Shown piece by piece: positions 1 through 7,450 of a stretch of DNA of 46,431 nt. Position 1 is the stretch's first letter; the number at the start of each line of letters is the position of its first letter. The stretch is from Candidatus Roseilinea sp. (GTDB lineage Bacteria; Chloroflexota; Anaerolineae; J036; Brachytrichaceae), in NCBI GenBank assembly GCA_025055235.1, contig JANWYN010000100.1, positions 1 to 46,431 on the forward strand. Direction: 5' to 3'. The notes beneath the pieces were generated by a model. The model had not been told where the DNA came from and made no database searches. It saw only the letters and a program-made list of their open reading frames with translations. Both the position numbers and the translations under genes were made by a program.

Positions 1-1
1 A

Positions 2-256
2 GCCGTCATTGTTGACGAAACGCCTATCGCGCTCACCAAGCTGAACGGCGAGGTGCGCGCCTTCGGCGACATCTGCACGCACGATGACGGCCCGCTGGCC
101 GAAGGCCACATCGAAGGGCAGTGCGTGGTGTGCCCTCGGCACGGCGCACGCTTCGATCTGTTCACCGGCCAACCGACCTTCCCGGCCGTGGTTAAAATTC
201 CGATCTACGAGACGAAAATCGAAGGAGACGAAATCAAAGTCAAAATTGAAAATTGA
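2..256 (+). CDS. Rieske [2Fe-2S] ferredoxin, 3' part
   Basis: The reading frame is open from the left edge, so the start lies outside the window and about 84 residues are visible. Two cluster-binding boxes are present: CTHDD (Cys-x-His) and CPRHGARF (Cys-x-x-His), spaced as in Rieske ferredoxins of the NirD/biphenyl-dioxygenase type. The sequence ends in a short beta-rich tail (IPIYETKIEGDEIKVKIEN). Such small soluble Rieske proteins shuttle electrons to oxygenases or reductases; the partner cannot be seen. The stop codon lies inside a 7-bp tandem repeat, so the last residues (KIEN) are encoded by repeat sequence, which suggests that the repeat reshaped the C-terminus. Confidence 0.85.
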   Translation, partial: AVIVDETPIALTKLNGEVRAFGDICTHDDGPLAEGHIEGQCVVCPRHGARFDLFTGQPTFPAVVKIPIYETKIEGDEIKVKIEN

Positions 257-322
257 AAATTGGAAAGCCTACATCTTCGTTCCAATCTCCAATCTCAAAT
301 CTCCAATTTTCAATTTTCAATT
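244..322. repeat. Inverted heptamer arrays after the Rieske gene
   Basis: The left arm is built of AATTGAA/AATTGGA-like heptamers and the right arm of their complements. Positions 244-263 and 303-322 are perfect 20-bp inverted repeats around a loop that itself contains CCAATCT units. A further run of TCTCAAT units continues to about 340, next to the FMN riboswitch. As RNA this could form a long AU-rich hairpin and act as a weak terminator for the Rieske gene. It belongs to the same repeat class seen many times in this window. Confidence 0.85.
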
Positions 323-344
323 CTCAATTCTCAATTCAATAGCG

Positions 345-461
345 GCCTTCGGGGCAGGGTGAAATTCCCGATCGGTGGTATAGCCCACGAGCGCGTTGAG
401 AGGCGCGCAGGATCCGGTGCAACTCCGGAGCCGACAGTGACAGTCTGGATGTAAAGAAGGC
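345..461 (+). promoter_or_regulatory. FMN riboswitch (RFN element)
   Basis: The conserved RFN blocks appear in order: GGGGCAGGGTGAAATTCCCG, then GGTGGTATAGCCCACGAGC, a variable arm, GCAGGATCCGGTGCAACTCC, GGAGCCGACAGTGACAGTC, and TGGATGTAAAGAAGG. The closing stem P1 pairs GCCTTC (345-350) with GAAGGC (456-461). These elements bind flavin mononucleotide and switch off riboflavin synthesis or uptake genes. The downstream genes are an ABC importer, which fits a riboflavin/precursor uptake operon of RibXY type. The likely output is translational, through the hairpin at 615-648. Confidence 0.95.
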
Positions 462-487
462 TTGGTGCGCGTGAGGCAAGCGCTGTA

Positions 488-561
488 GCGTATGGCGTAA
501 TGCGTCCTACGTCTTGCGTCTCACGTTTACGTTTGGCGCTTCACATTTTGCGTTTTACGCC
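488..561. repeat. Heptamer array between riboswitch and ribX
   Basis: About ten consecutive 7-bp units of the form GCGTnnn/ACGTnnn (GCGTATG, GCGTAAT, GCGTCCT, ACGTCTT, GCGTCTC and so on) fill most of the space between the riboswitch and the ribosome-binding region. One unit has lost a base. The same unit family (GCGTCTT) reappears at 14739-14826. It lies inside the leader RNA, so it lengthens the expression platform. Confidence 0.8.
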
Positions 562-614
562 AGCGCAACATGTATCCGGCGCTTGCAGCGATCGCGCGAC
601 CTGGTGATGCAAGC

Positions 615-648
615 ACAGCCCCGAGGACCGCATGGTTCAAGGGGCTGT
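615..648 (+). promoter_or_regulatory. ribX: RBS-sequestering hairpin of the ribX leader
   Basis: ACAGCCCC (615-622) is perfectly complementary to GGGGCTGT (641-648). The right arm overlaps AAGGGG, the best Shine-Dalgarno sequence for the ATG at 653, with 8 bases of spacing. The arrangement suits an FMN-controlled switch that hides the ribosome-binding site. The tail after the stem is TCTCATG rather than a T-tract, which argues against an intrinsic terminator. Function is inferred from base pairing only. Confidence 0.6.
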
Positions 649-652
649 TCTC

Positions 653-1474
653 ATGACTGCAACGAGCACAAGCGAAGCACTTGCGACCCGATCGCACGGG
701 CCGGCCAAGCAAGTGATGGCGCGCCATCCGGCGGCGTCGCGATTCGCGCCGCTGATTAGCCTGATCCTCTTCATCCTGGTCTGGCAATTGCTCTCGCTGC
801 GCTATCCGCCCTTCATCTTGCCCGGGCCGGCGAGCGTAGCGGAGCGCATCGTCGAGAAGCTGGCCGACGGCTCGCTGATCGTCCACATCGCGACAACGCT
901 GTCCGAGGCGATTCCCGGCCTGATCCTCGGCGCGCTGGCCGCGTTCGCGTTGGGCGTGCCGATCGCCAAGTCGCCGCTGGCCGACCGGCTACTCTCGCCG
1001 TTCATCGTCGCCTCGCAGGGCATCCCGTTCATCGCCGTTGCGCCGCTCTTGTTCATCTGGTTCGGCAGCGGCCTGGGGGCGAAGATTCTGGTATGCGCGC
1101 TGATCGTGTTCTTCCCGATCGTCATCAACGTCATCGCCGGCCTGCGCAGCACACCGCCCGTCCTGCGCGACCTGTTTCGCTCGCTCGGCGCGACGCCGGC
1201 CGAGACGTTCTTCAAGCTGGAGCTGCCGGCGGCATTGCCGTTCATCTTTGCCGGCCTGCGCGTGGGCGGCACGCTCTCGATGATCGGCGCGATCACCGGC
1301 GAGTTCCTCAGTGCCGACCGCGGCCTGGGCTTCATGATCAACCTGGGCAACGGCTTGTACGACACCGCGCTGGTCATCGCCGGTGTGCTTACCATCGTGC
1401 TCATCGCTCTGGGAATCTACAGCGCCATCCGCCTGGCTGAGCGCGCGCTGCGCGTAGAACGCTGGGCTACGTAA
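653..1474 (+). CDS. ribX: Riboflavin/precursor ABC importer permease RibX-like
   Basis: Integral membrane permease (273 aa) of the SsuC/TauC/ThiX type (BPD_transp_1 domain), with about six hydrophobic segments. The cytoplasmic coupling loop that contacts the ATPase is visible as SLGATPAETFFKLELPAALP. The start at 653 is preferred over the in-frame ATG at 632, because 653 has AAGGGG 8 bases upstream and the 632 start would lie inside the regulatory hairpin. The upstream FMN riboswitch and the following NMT1/THI5-like lipoprotein match the RibXY riboflavin transporter known from Chloroflexota. Without the riboswitch this would be called only a nitrate/sulfonate/pyrimidine-type permease; the substrate is therefore inferred from regulation. 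Confidence 0.88.
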   Translation: MTATSTSEALATRSHGPAKQVMARHPAASRFAPLISLILFILVWQLLSLRYPPFILPGPASVAERIVEKLADGSLIVHIATTLSEAIPGLILGALAAFALGVPIAKSPLADRLLSPFIVASQGIPFIAVAPLLFIWFGSGLGAKILVCALIVFFPIVINVIAGLRSTPPVLRDLFRSLGATPAETFFKLELPAALPFIFAGLRVGGTLSMIGAITGEFLSADRGLGFMINLGNGLYDTALVIAGVLTIVLIALGIYSAIRLAERALRVERWAT

Positions 1475-1508
1475 GCCTTTTATCTAAGATCATTTGGAGC
1501 ATTGGTCT

Positions 1509-2498
1509 ATGAACAAGTTGAAGGTATCTCTCACAGGTTTGTTGCTTCTCGTGTCGAGCGCCTGCGCCGTGCAGGCACCTCCTCCCCGCGCCGGCGGGCC
1601 CGGTGCGCCGCTGCAGAAGATCAGGCTGCCGATGGGCTACATCCCCAACGTGCAGTACGCCCCGTACTACGTTGCAGCCGAGCGCGGCTACTTCGCCGAA
1701 GCGGGCATCGAAGTGGAGTTCGACTACAAGTTCGAGACCGACGGCATGAAGCTAGTCGCCGCCGGCGAACTGCCGTTCGCCGTGGTCAGCGGCGAGCAGG
1801 TGGTGCTGGCACGCGCCCAGGGCTTGCCAGTCAAGTATTTCGTGCAGTGGTATCGCCAATTCCCGATCGCCATCTTCAGCTTGAAGACGAAGGGCATCGA
1901 GAAGCCAGAAGACCTGAAGGGCAAAACGGTGGGCATCCCCGGCTTCTTCGGCGCGACCTACGTGGGCTGGCGCGCCTTCCTCGATGCCAATGGGCTGAGC
2001 GAGCGCGATATGCAGGTGCAGGAGATCGGGTTCACCCAAGCAGCCGCCGTGCAACAGGGCAAGGTGGACGCCGCCGTGGGCTACATCGTCAACGAACCGC
2101 TCGTGCTGGAGGCGAACGGCTTTCCCGTCAACGTCTTCCGCGTGAGCGATCAGGTGGAGATGGTCGCGAACGGCCTGATCACCAATGAGAAGACCATCCG
2201 CGAGAACCCAGAACTCGTGCGCGGCATGGCGCGCGCGCTGGTGCGCGGTATTGCCGATACCATCGCCGACCCCGATGCAGCGATGCAGATTTCGACTAAG
2301 TTCGTCGAAGGGCTGAAGGCCGACGACCCCATCCAGAAGAAGGTGTTGCTCGCCACCATCGAGGCGATGCGCGGCGAACGCTTGGGCGTCTCGTCGCCGC
2401 AGGCCTGGGAGAACACGCAAAACACCCTGCTGGCGATGGGGCAGATCAAGCAGAAGATGGACGTGAACGAGTTCTTCACCAACGAATTCGTGCCGTGA
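1509..2498 (+). CDS. ribY: Substrate-binding lipoprotein RibY-like (NMT1/THI5 fold)
   Basis: Extracytoplasmic binding protein (329 aa) of the NMT1/THI5/SsuA family. The N-terminus MNKLKVSLTGLLLLVSSAC ends in a lipobox (SSAC), so the mature protein should be lipid-anchored at the Cys. The body contains the family pattern LPMGYIPNVQYAPYYVAAERGYF, followed by the two alternating alpha/beta lobes. The ATG at 1509 has TGGAGC about 9 bases upstream; the TTG at 1494 is upstream of that site and less likely. The gene lies 34 bases after ribX in the same operon. Riboflavin or a flavin precursor is the inferred ligand, because an FMN riboswitch heads the operon. Confidence 0.88.
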   Translation: MNKLKVSLTGLLLLVSSACAVQAPPPRAGGPGAPLQKIRLPMGYIPNVQYAPYYVAAERGYFAEAGIEVEFDYKFETDGMKLVAAGELPFAVVSGEQVVLARAQGLPVKYFVQWYRQFPIAIFSLKTKGIEKPEDLKGKTVGIPGFFGATYVGWRAFLDANGLSERDMQVQEIGFTQAAAVQQGKVDAAVGYIVNEPLVLEANGFPVNVFRVSDQVEMVANGLITNEKTIRENPELVRGMARALVRGIADTIADPDAAMQISTKFVEGLKADDPIQKKVLLATIEAMRGERLGVSSPQAWENTQNTLLAMGQIKQKMDVNEFFTNEFVP

Positions 2499-2511
2499 AG
2501 GCGCAACCCTT

Positions 2512-2532
2512 CACAGGACGCTGAGCCCTGTG
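2512..2532 (+). promoter_or_regulatory. Intercistronic hairpin between ribY and the ATPase gene
   Basis: CACAGG (2512-2517) pairs with CCTGTG (2527-2532). It is followed by GGGGG and a pyrimidine-rich TCTTTCTCC directly before the ATG at 2546. It could lower ATPase expression or stabilise the upstream mRNA. It is short, and the call is weak. Confidence 0.3.
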
Positions 2533-2545
2533 GGGGTCTTTCTCC

Positions 2546-3352
2546 ATGCTCATCGCTGACCATATCTCTCACACCTATCCAAACGGCGTCGAAGCGCTGC
2601 GCGACTTTTCGCTGCACGTATCGCGCGGCCAGTTCGTCGCCATCGTCGGCCCAAGCGGATGCGGCAAGAGCACGTTGCTACGCATCCTCGCTGGCCTGAT
2701 CCAACCGAGCGCCGGCGACGTGTGGCTGGACGGCGAGCGCATCACGCAACCCTCGCCGCGCATCGGCCTGATGTTTCAGGATGCGGCACTGCTGCCCTGG
2801 CGCACCGTCGAGCAGAACATCCGGCTGCCGCTCGAACTGGGCAGAAAGACGACCTGGCGGGGGAATGGAAATTCGGAGATTGGAGATTGGAGATCGAGCG
2901 ATGCCCAATCTCTAATTTCTTCCTCCATCGCCGATCTCATCCACCTGGTCGGCCTGAGCGGCTTCGAGCGCGCCTACCCGCGTGAGCTGAGCGGCGGCAT
3001 GGCCCAGCGCGTGGCGTTGGCACGCGCCCTGATCACGCATCCGCCGGTGCTCCTGCTCGATGAGCCCTTCGGCGCGCTCGACGCGATGACGCGCGAGAGC
3101 CTCACCGATTCGGTCGAAGACATCCTGCGCGAAACAGGGACGACGGCAGTCATGGTCACTCACAGCATCGCCGAGGCCGTCTTCCTGGCGGATCAAATCG
3201 TGGTGTGCTCGCCGCGCCCGGGGAGCGTCGTGGGAAGCGTGCACGTCGGTCTGCCGCGGCCGCGCGCTTGGGCAATGGAGAGCTGGCCGGAATTCGGCGC
3301 GTTGGTCGGGCACGTGCGCGAACTCCTCACCCAACCCACCCCAACGACCTGA
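2546..3352 (+). CDS. ABC importer ATPase of the RibXY system
   Basis: ATP-binding subunit (268 aa) of the SsuB/TauB/ThiZ type. It shows Walker A GPSGCGKST, a Q-loop in MFQDAALLPWRT, the ABC signature LSGGMAQR, Walker B VLLLDEPFGALD and the switch His in VTHSIAEA. It presumably powers RibX/RibY. Between the Q-loop and the signature, residues of about 105-127 are a foreign-looking stretch encoded by GGAGATT heptamers (2862-2926) that keeps the frame. This lies in the helical subdomain, where family members are variable. The stop codon lies inside an octamer repeat that follows the gene. Confidence 0.9.
   Translation: MLIADHISHTYPNGVEALRDFSLHVSRGQFVAIVGPSGCGKSTLLRILAGLIQPSAGDVWLDGERITQPSPRIGLMFQDAALLPWRTVEQNIRLPLELGRKTTWRGNGNSEIGDWRSSDAQSLISSSIADLIHLVGLSGFERAYPRELSGGMAQRVALARALITHPPVLLLDEPFGALDAMTRESLTDSVEDILRETGTTAVMVTHSIAEAVFLADQIVVCSPRPGSVVGSVHVGLPRPRAWAMESWPEFGALVGHVRELLTQPTPTT
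2862..2926. repeat. In-frame heptamer insertion in the ATPase gene
   Basis: CGGAGAT, TGGAGAT, TGGAGAT and CGAGCGA units are followed by a partly complementary CCCAATCTCTAATTTC arm. The block is in frame and adds about 20 residues (roughly NGNSEIGDWRSSDAQSLIS) to the helical subdomain of the ABC ATPase. The ATPase motifs on both sides are intact, so the insertion is probably tolerated. Confidence 0.75.
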
Positions 3353-3387
3353 CTGACCTGATGACCTGATGACTTGACCGACCCGAC
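3344..3387. repeat. Octamer array at the end of the ATPase gene
   Basis: The block consists of degenerate units such as TGACCTGA, TGACCTGA and TGACTTGA with an 8-bp period. The stop codon of the ATPase gene (3350-3352) is part of it. It separates the importer operon from the convergent cdaA gene. Confidence 0.65.
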
Positions 3388-3402
3388 AAACTCGCCAGCG
3401 CT

Positions 3403-4245
3403 TTACTGCGTCTCCTGCTTCTCGCGCACGCGCAGGAAGCCGGGCAAGATGGAAGCTGCCTTCTGAATGCCGGGTTGTGCCAGCGCGATCAGCGCACTCT
3501 CCAGATGGTCGGGCTCGATACGGCGGATGAGCCGGCCGTTGTGCGCGATGCTGATCGAGCCGCGCTCCTCGGACACGATGACGGCGATGGCGTCCGTGCC
3601 CTCGGTCACCCCGATGCCGGCGCGATGCCGCAGGCCGATGCGTGCATCTTCGGGCGTCGAAGTTGTTAGCGGTAGCACACACCCCGCTGCCGCGATGCGC
3701 CCCTGGCGAATGATGACGCCGCCGTCGTGCAGCGGCGTGTGTGGGTCGAAGATGGTAAGCAGGATGTCCGGCGTCAGCTCGGCGTCCAGCGGCACGCCGG
3801 TGTCAACGAGATCCTGCAGGCCGGTGTCGCGTTCGATCACGATGAGCGCGCCATGTCGCCGGGCGGCCAGGCGCTGCGCTGCATCGCTGATCTTGCGCAC
3901 CATCACTTCCAATTCGGTCTTGCGCGGCGCAACCAGCATCTCGTTGAAACGCCCCAACCGCTCGAGCGCACGGCGCAATTCGGGCTGAAAGATCACCGGG
4001 ATGGCGACGAGCAGCGCCGGCAGCGCCGTGCGCATGATCAGGTTAAAGGTCGGCAACTGCGCCGTCCCGCCCAGGATGAGCGTAATCGCGCCAAGCACCA
4101 ACAAGCCGCGGATCAACGGCACGGCCTGCGTGGCGCGCACCAGCAGCAACACGCCGAAGAACACCAGCGAGACCAGCGCGATGTCAATGACGGCCAGCCA
4201 ATTTAACCGCTGGATAATCCAGATCAATTCAGTCACGTCAGTCAT
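3403..4245 (-). CDS. cdaA: Diadenylate cyclase CdaA (c-di-AMP synthase)
   Basis: Membrane-bound cyclase (280 aa) that joins two ATP molecules into c-di-AMP, a second messenger for potassium and turgor control. Three N-terminal hydrophobic segments occupy residues of about 15-85, followed by a DisA_N (DAC) domain. The RHR catalytic motif is present (GLRHRAGIG). The usual DGA box reads PLHDGGVII, so the metal-binding Asp is kept while Ala is replaced by Gly. Length and topology match CdaA/DacA. The usual partner gene cdaR (YbbR domains) is not adjacent. The ATG lacks a clear Shine-Dalgarno sequence. Confidence 0.93.
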   Translation of the reverse strand: MTDVTELIWIIQRLNWLAVIDIALVSLVFFGVLLLVRATQAVPLIRGLLVLGAITLILGGTAQLPTFNLIMRTALPALLVAIPVIFQPELRRALERLGRFNEMLVAPRKTELEVMVRKISDAAQRLAARRHGALIVIERDTGLQDLVDTGVPLDAELTPDILLTIFDPHTPLHDGGVIIRQGRIAAAGCVLPLTTSTPEDARIGLRHRAGIGVTEGTDAIAVIVSEERGSISIAHNGRLIRRIEPDHLESALIALAQPGIQKAASILPGFLRVREKQETQ

Positions 4246-4413
4246 AGCGCATGGATGCCGGCGATGTAGGCGACGGAGTCGGTGGTTCGGCGCAGCCGCG
4301 AATGACCGATAATGGCAAATGGATGATGATTACGCACAACGCGCCCCTCAACTGCACGAAGGATTGTAGCGCAGCGCTCCCCTCATCCGCCAGACGCTCT
4401 CTGCCCGCTTAAC

Positions 4414-6111
4414 ATGCGCCGCGTCGTTGAAAGTGCTTTCGCAATGACCGTTGCGTTGCTCGTCGTGCTCACGCTCGTGACAACGCTCGCCCGGCAGATG
4501 CGCACGCAGCTCTGGCAGCGCTACGTGAACTACGCCAGCCCGTTCCTGGGCGAGCTGCCGTCCGGCGCGCCTCGACAGCCGCTCGCGCAGCGCGTCGTGG
4601 TGGTGCTGGTGCGGGGCTTACGGCTGGACGAATCACGCCAGATGCCGGCACTGAACGCGCTGCGCGCGCGCGGCGCCGATGTGACCATCGAATCGAGGCC
4701 GCCGACCTATCGCCTCGCTGCGACGTTCACCTGGCTCTCCGGCGCATGGCCGGAGACGCACGGCGCCACCACGAATAGCGCGCTTTTGCTCGCTCGGCCA
4801 GACACGATCCTGCGCGCCGTTCAAGCGAGTGACAAGGCGACTGCGTTCGTCGGATCCGACCAGTTGAGTGACCTGCTTGGCGCTGCGCTGCAGCGCGTCG
4901 AGCTGGTGGACGACCTCGAACCGGCCCAGCGCGATCAACAAGCGATCGAGCTGGCGCTCGATGTGCTGAACGATCCAGCCCGGCCGCCACAGTTCGTGTT
5001 GGTAGAACTGAGCCTGCTGGAAGAGGTCGCACGAAGCGACCCTGAGTCATACCGCGCCGCAATCGCCGCGACCGATTTCCGAATCGGAGCTATCGGCAAT
5101 GCGCTCAACCCGAGCGCGGCTGCGCTCGTCGTGTTGTCCGACCGCGGGCTCACATACGATGGCCGAGACGGCGGGGGCGAGGCAGGGGTGACGCGCACGC
5201 CGCTTGTGTTGACCGGCGCAGGCGTCGTCCCCGGCACGCAGGCGATTGCGCCGGCCACCGCCATCGCGCCGACACTGGCTGCGCTGGCCGGTGCACCCAT
5301 CCCGACGCACGCCCAGGGCGGGCCGATCCTCGCTGCGCTTGTTCCTGCGCCGGCGCTGCCGATAGCGTCCGCCCAGCAGTTGACTGCGTTCTACGAGCAG
5401 TGGAGCGCGGCGATGGGCCAACCGCGCTTCGCCTCGGAGCTGTTGCGCCGGTATGAAGATCGCTTGGCCGCCGACGACGCAGCGAGCTACGCCGCCTGGT
5501 TCGCCGAGTTGGACCAAGCCGTCGAGCGGGCAATGACGGAGCGGCTAACTACTGAGCGCGCCGCGCGTTTGCCCTTCGCTGCGGGCGTCACCTTGCTCCT
5601 CCTGGCCATTGCTGGGTTGATTTTGAATGCGCACTTCATTCGGCCGCTGGCCGGCACAATCGCCTATGTCGCTGCATGGTCGGCGCTCTTCTTCGTCGCG
5701 CGCGGCGGCAGCTTCTCCCTTTCGCTCTTTCCGGATGGCGATCCGGCGACGACGTTCGGCGAGTGGGAGCGCATCTCCGGCGCGCTAATGGGGCTGATCG
5801 GCCTGGCGATTGCATTTACAACGGGAGCGTGCGAAGACGTCTTCGAAGCGATCGCCGCCACCCTGAGCGCGCTTGGGCTGATCGCGCTCGTTCAGCTTTT
5901 GGCGTTCATCGGGTTCTATTGGCAGTGGGGCGATGTGTTTACCTGGACGCTGCCGGAATCGTCGGCGTTTACCGCCGCGCTGCTGGCTTTGACGCAGCTC
6001 GCCGGCCTGAGCATGCAAGCGACGCCGGACTTGCCCGAACTGCCACTGGCGCCCTTGGTCGCTATCGCTACGGCCGTGATCTACGTGCTGGTTCGCCGGC
6101 CTTCGGCTTGA
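4414..6111 (+). CDS. Membrane protein with degenerate AlkP-like domain
   Basis: 565 aa with one N-terminal signal anchor (about 10-27), an extracytoplasmic domain to about residue 390, and about six C-terminal membrane helices. The soluble part looks like the alkaline phosphatase/phosphodiesterase core: VVVVLVRGLRLDESRQMPALNALRARGA resembles the family's opening strand, and VVLSDRGLTYDG resembles the late metal-binding strand. Expected metal ligands are changed: Arg67 stands where the first Asp is usual, Arg244 replaces the His of the DHG box, and the downstream Gly-Gly-His reads GRDGG. It may therefore bind rather than hydrolyse a phosphorylated or lipid-linked substrate. The 3' end overlaps xseA tail to tail by 31 bases. 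The family assignment rests on pattern recognition and is moderate. Confidence 0.6.
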   Translation: MRRVVESAFAMTVALLVVLTLVTTLARQMRTQLWQRYVNYASPFLGELPSGAPRQPLAQRVVVVLVRGLRLDESRQMPALNALRARGADVTIESRPPTYRLAATFTWLSGAWPETHGATTNSALLLARPDTILRAVQASDKATAFVGSDQLSDLLGAALQRVELVDDLEPAQRDQQAIELALDVLNDPARPPQFVLVELSLLEEVARSDPESYRAAIAATDFRIGAIGNALNPSAAALVVLSDRGLTYDGRDGGGEAGVTRTPLVLTGAGVVPGTQAIAPATAIAPTLAALAGAPIPTHAQGGPILAALVPAPALPIASAQQLTAFYEQWSAAMGQPRFASELLRRYEDRLAADDAASYAAWFAELDQAVERAMTERLTTERAARLPFAAGVTLLLLAIAGLILNAHFIRPLAGTIAYVAAWSALFFVARGGSFSLSLFPDGDPATTFGEWERISGALMGLIGLAIAFTTGACEDVFEAIAATLSALGLIALVQLLAFIGFYWQWGDVFTWTLPESSAFTAALLALTQLAGLSMQATPDLPELPLAPLVAIATAVIYVLVRRPSA

Positions 6112-7358
6112 GCATCGCGTTCGTCAGTGACCCGCGCGCCGAACTCGCCGTCGGCCACCGTCACGCGCAGCGCGTCGCCGGCGCGCACGTCGCCCACCGA
6201 GCGCACCAGTTCGCCGCCGGCCCGACGGACGATGGCATAGCCGCGCGCCAACGTCGCTGCCGGCCCGACGCTTTCCAGCCGGGCGCGCAGCCCCTCGAAC
6301 CGCAGGCGCGCCAACGCGACGCAGTGCATTTGAGCCGCGCTCAACCGCTGGCTCAGGTCGTTCAGCTTCTCGCGCTGCCGGGCCAACTGGTTGGCCGGGC
6401 TGAGCAGGCGCAACGTGCGCTGCAATGCGGCCAGTTGCGCGCGCGCATCAGCGATCTGCGCCGAGATTAGCTCGACCATTTCAGCGCTCAGCTCATCCAC
6501 TCGGATGCGCAGGTCATTGATATCGGGCGTGATGATCTCTGCGGCCGCCGAGGGCGTGGGCGCGCGCACATCGGCGGCGAAGTCGGCCAGCGTGAAGTCA
6601 ATCTCGTGCCCCACGCCGCTTACCACCGGGACGCGCGAAGCGGCGATGGCGCGCACCACCCGTTCATCGTTGAACGCCCATAGCTCCTCCAGGCTGCCGC
6701 CGCCGCGCGCGACCAGGATGACGTCGCATTCGCCAAGCGCGTTGAGCGTGTGGATGGCGCGGACGATCTGCTCCGGCGCCTCTTCGCCCTGCACCGCCGT
6801 TGGTGCCAGCACCACCTCGATGATCGGGTAGCGCCGGCGGAGCACGTTCAGGATGTCCTGAAAGGCCGCGCCGGTGGGCGATGTGACGACGCCGAGCACG
6901 CGCGGGAAGGCCGGCAGCGGGCGCTTGCGCGCGGCGTCGAACAAGCCCTCTGCCTCCAGTTTGCGCTTTAGCCGCTCGAGTTCAGCGGTGAGGTCGCCGG
7001 CGCCCTGCGCGACCAGCGCCTCGACGTAGAGTTGATAGACGCCATCTCGTTCATATACCCCGATGCGGCCGCGCGCGATGACCGCATCGCCGTTTTGCAG
7101 CGAACGCGCGACCCGCACTGCGTTGCTGCGCCACATCACGCACCGGATCTGCGACGTCACATCTTTGAGCGTAAAGTAGAGGTGGCCGGATGTGGGGCGC
7201 GACAGATTGCTGATCTCGCCGGCGACGCGCACATCGCCGAGCGCCTCATCGCCTTCGATCAAGTCCTTGATGTGCGCCGTCAACTCCGAGACGCTCAGCG
7301 GCTCGTCGGGTTGCAGGATGGACTGGAAGCCGTATTGCATGGATCTTTCATCGCTCAC
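6081..7358 (-). CDS. xseA: Exodeoxyribonuclease VII large subunit
   Basis: 425 aa, close to the usual length. An N-terminal OB-fold (about 18-115: SVSELTAHIKDLIEG, SGHLYFTLKD) is followed by the catalytic Exonuc_VII_L domain with VTSPTGAAFQDIL, VARGGGSLEELWAFNDE and GVGHEIDFTLADFAAD. A coiled-coil region and a C-terminal LARGYAIV segment follow. With XseB it degrades single-stranded DNA to oligonucleotides. No xseB is visible next to it. The GTG at 7358 (MSDERSMQYG) has GAAAGG upstream, while the ATG at 7340 is an alternative. The first codons lie in a heptamer repeat, so the exact N-terminus may have been altered by it. Confidence 0.95.
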   Translation of the reverse strand: MSDERSMQYGFQSILQPDEPLSVSELTAHIKDLIEGDEALGDVRVAGEISNLSRPTSGHLYFTLKDVTSQIRCVMWRSNAVRVARSLQNGDAVIARGRIGVYERDGVYQLYVEALVAQGAGDLTAELERLKRKLEAEGLFDAARKRPLPAFPRVLGVVTSPTGAAFQDILNVLRRRYPIIEVVLAPTAVQGEEAPEQIVRAIHTLNALGECDVILVARGGGSLEELWAFNDERVVRAIAASRVPVVSGVGHEIDFTLADFAADVRAPTPSAAAEIITPDINDLRIRVDELSAEMVELISAQIADARAQLAALQRTLRLLSPANQLARQREKLNDLSQRLSAAQMHCVALARLRFEGLRARLESVGPAATLARGYAIVRRAGGELVRSVGDVRAGDALRVTVADGEFGARVTDERDAQAEGRRTST

Positions 7359-7450
7359 CTTTCATCTTTCATTTCTTATCGCTCATTTTGCCGGCGCTGC
7401 GACGAAGCAATCAATGAAAGATGAAAGATGACAAATGACTAATGATTGAT
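7343..7450. repeat. Inverted heptamer arrays between xseA and the DUF2723 gene
   Basis: CTTTCATCTTTCATT (7359-7373) and AATGAAAGATGAAAG (7413-7427) are perfect 15-bp inverted repeats. Both are made of GATGAAA heptamers, flanked by further degenerate units (GATGACA, AATGACT, AATGATT). The array covers the xseA start region and the last codons of the neighbouring gene (AATGATT encodes part of its IINH end). Confidence 0.85.

Noticed and set aside
360..480. TPP or cobalamin riboswitch for the ribX leader
   Set aside because: The conserved blocks match the RFN/FMN element point by point (GGGCAGGGTGAAATTCCC, GGATCCGGTGCAACTCCGG); no CTGAGA or GCCACTG box is present.
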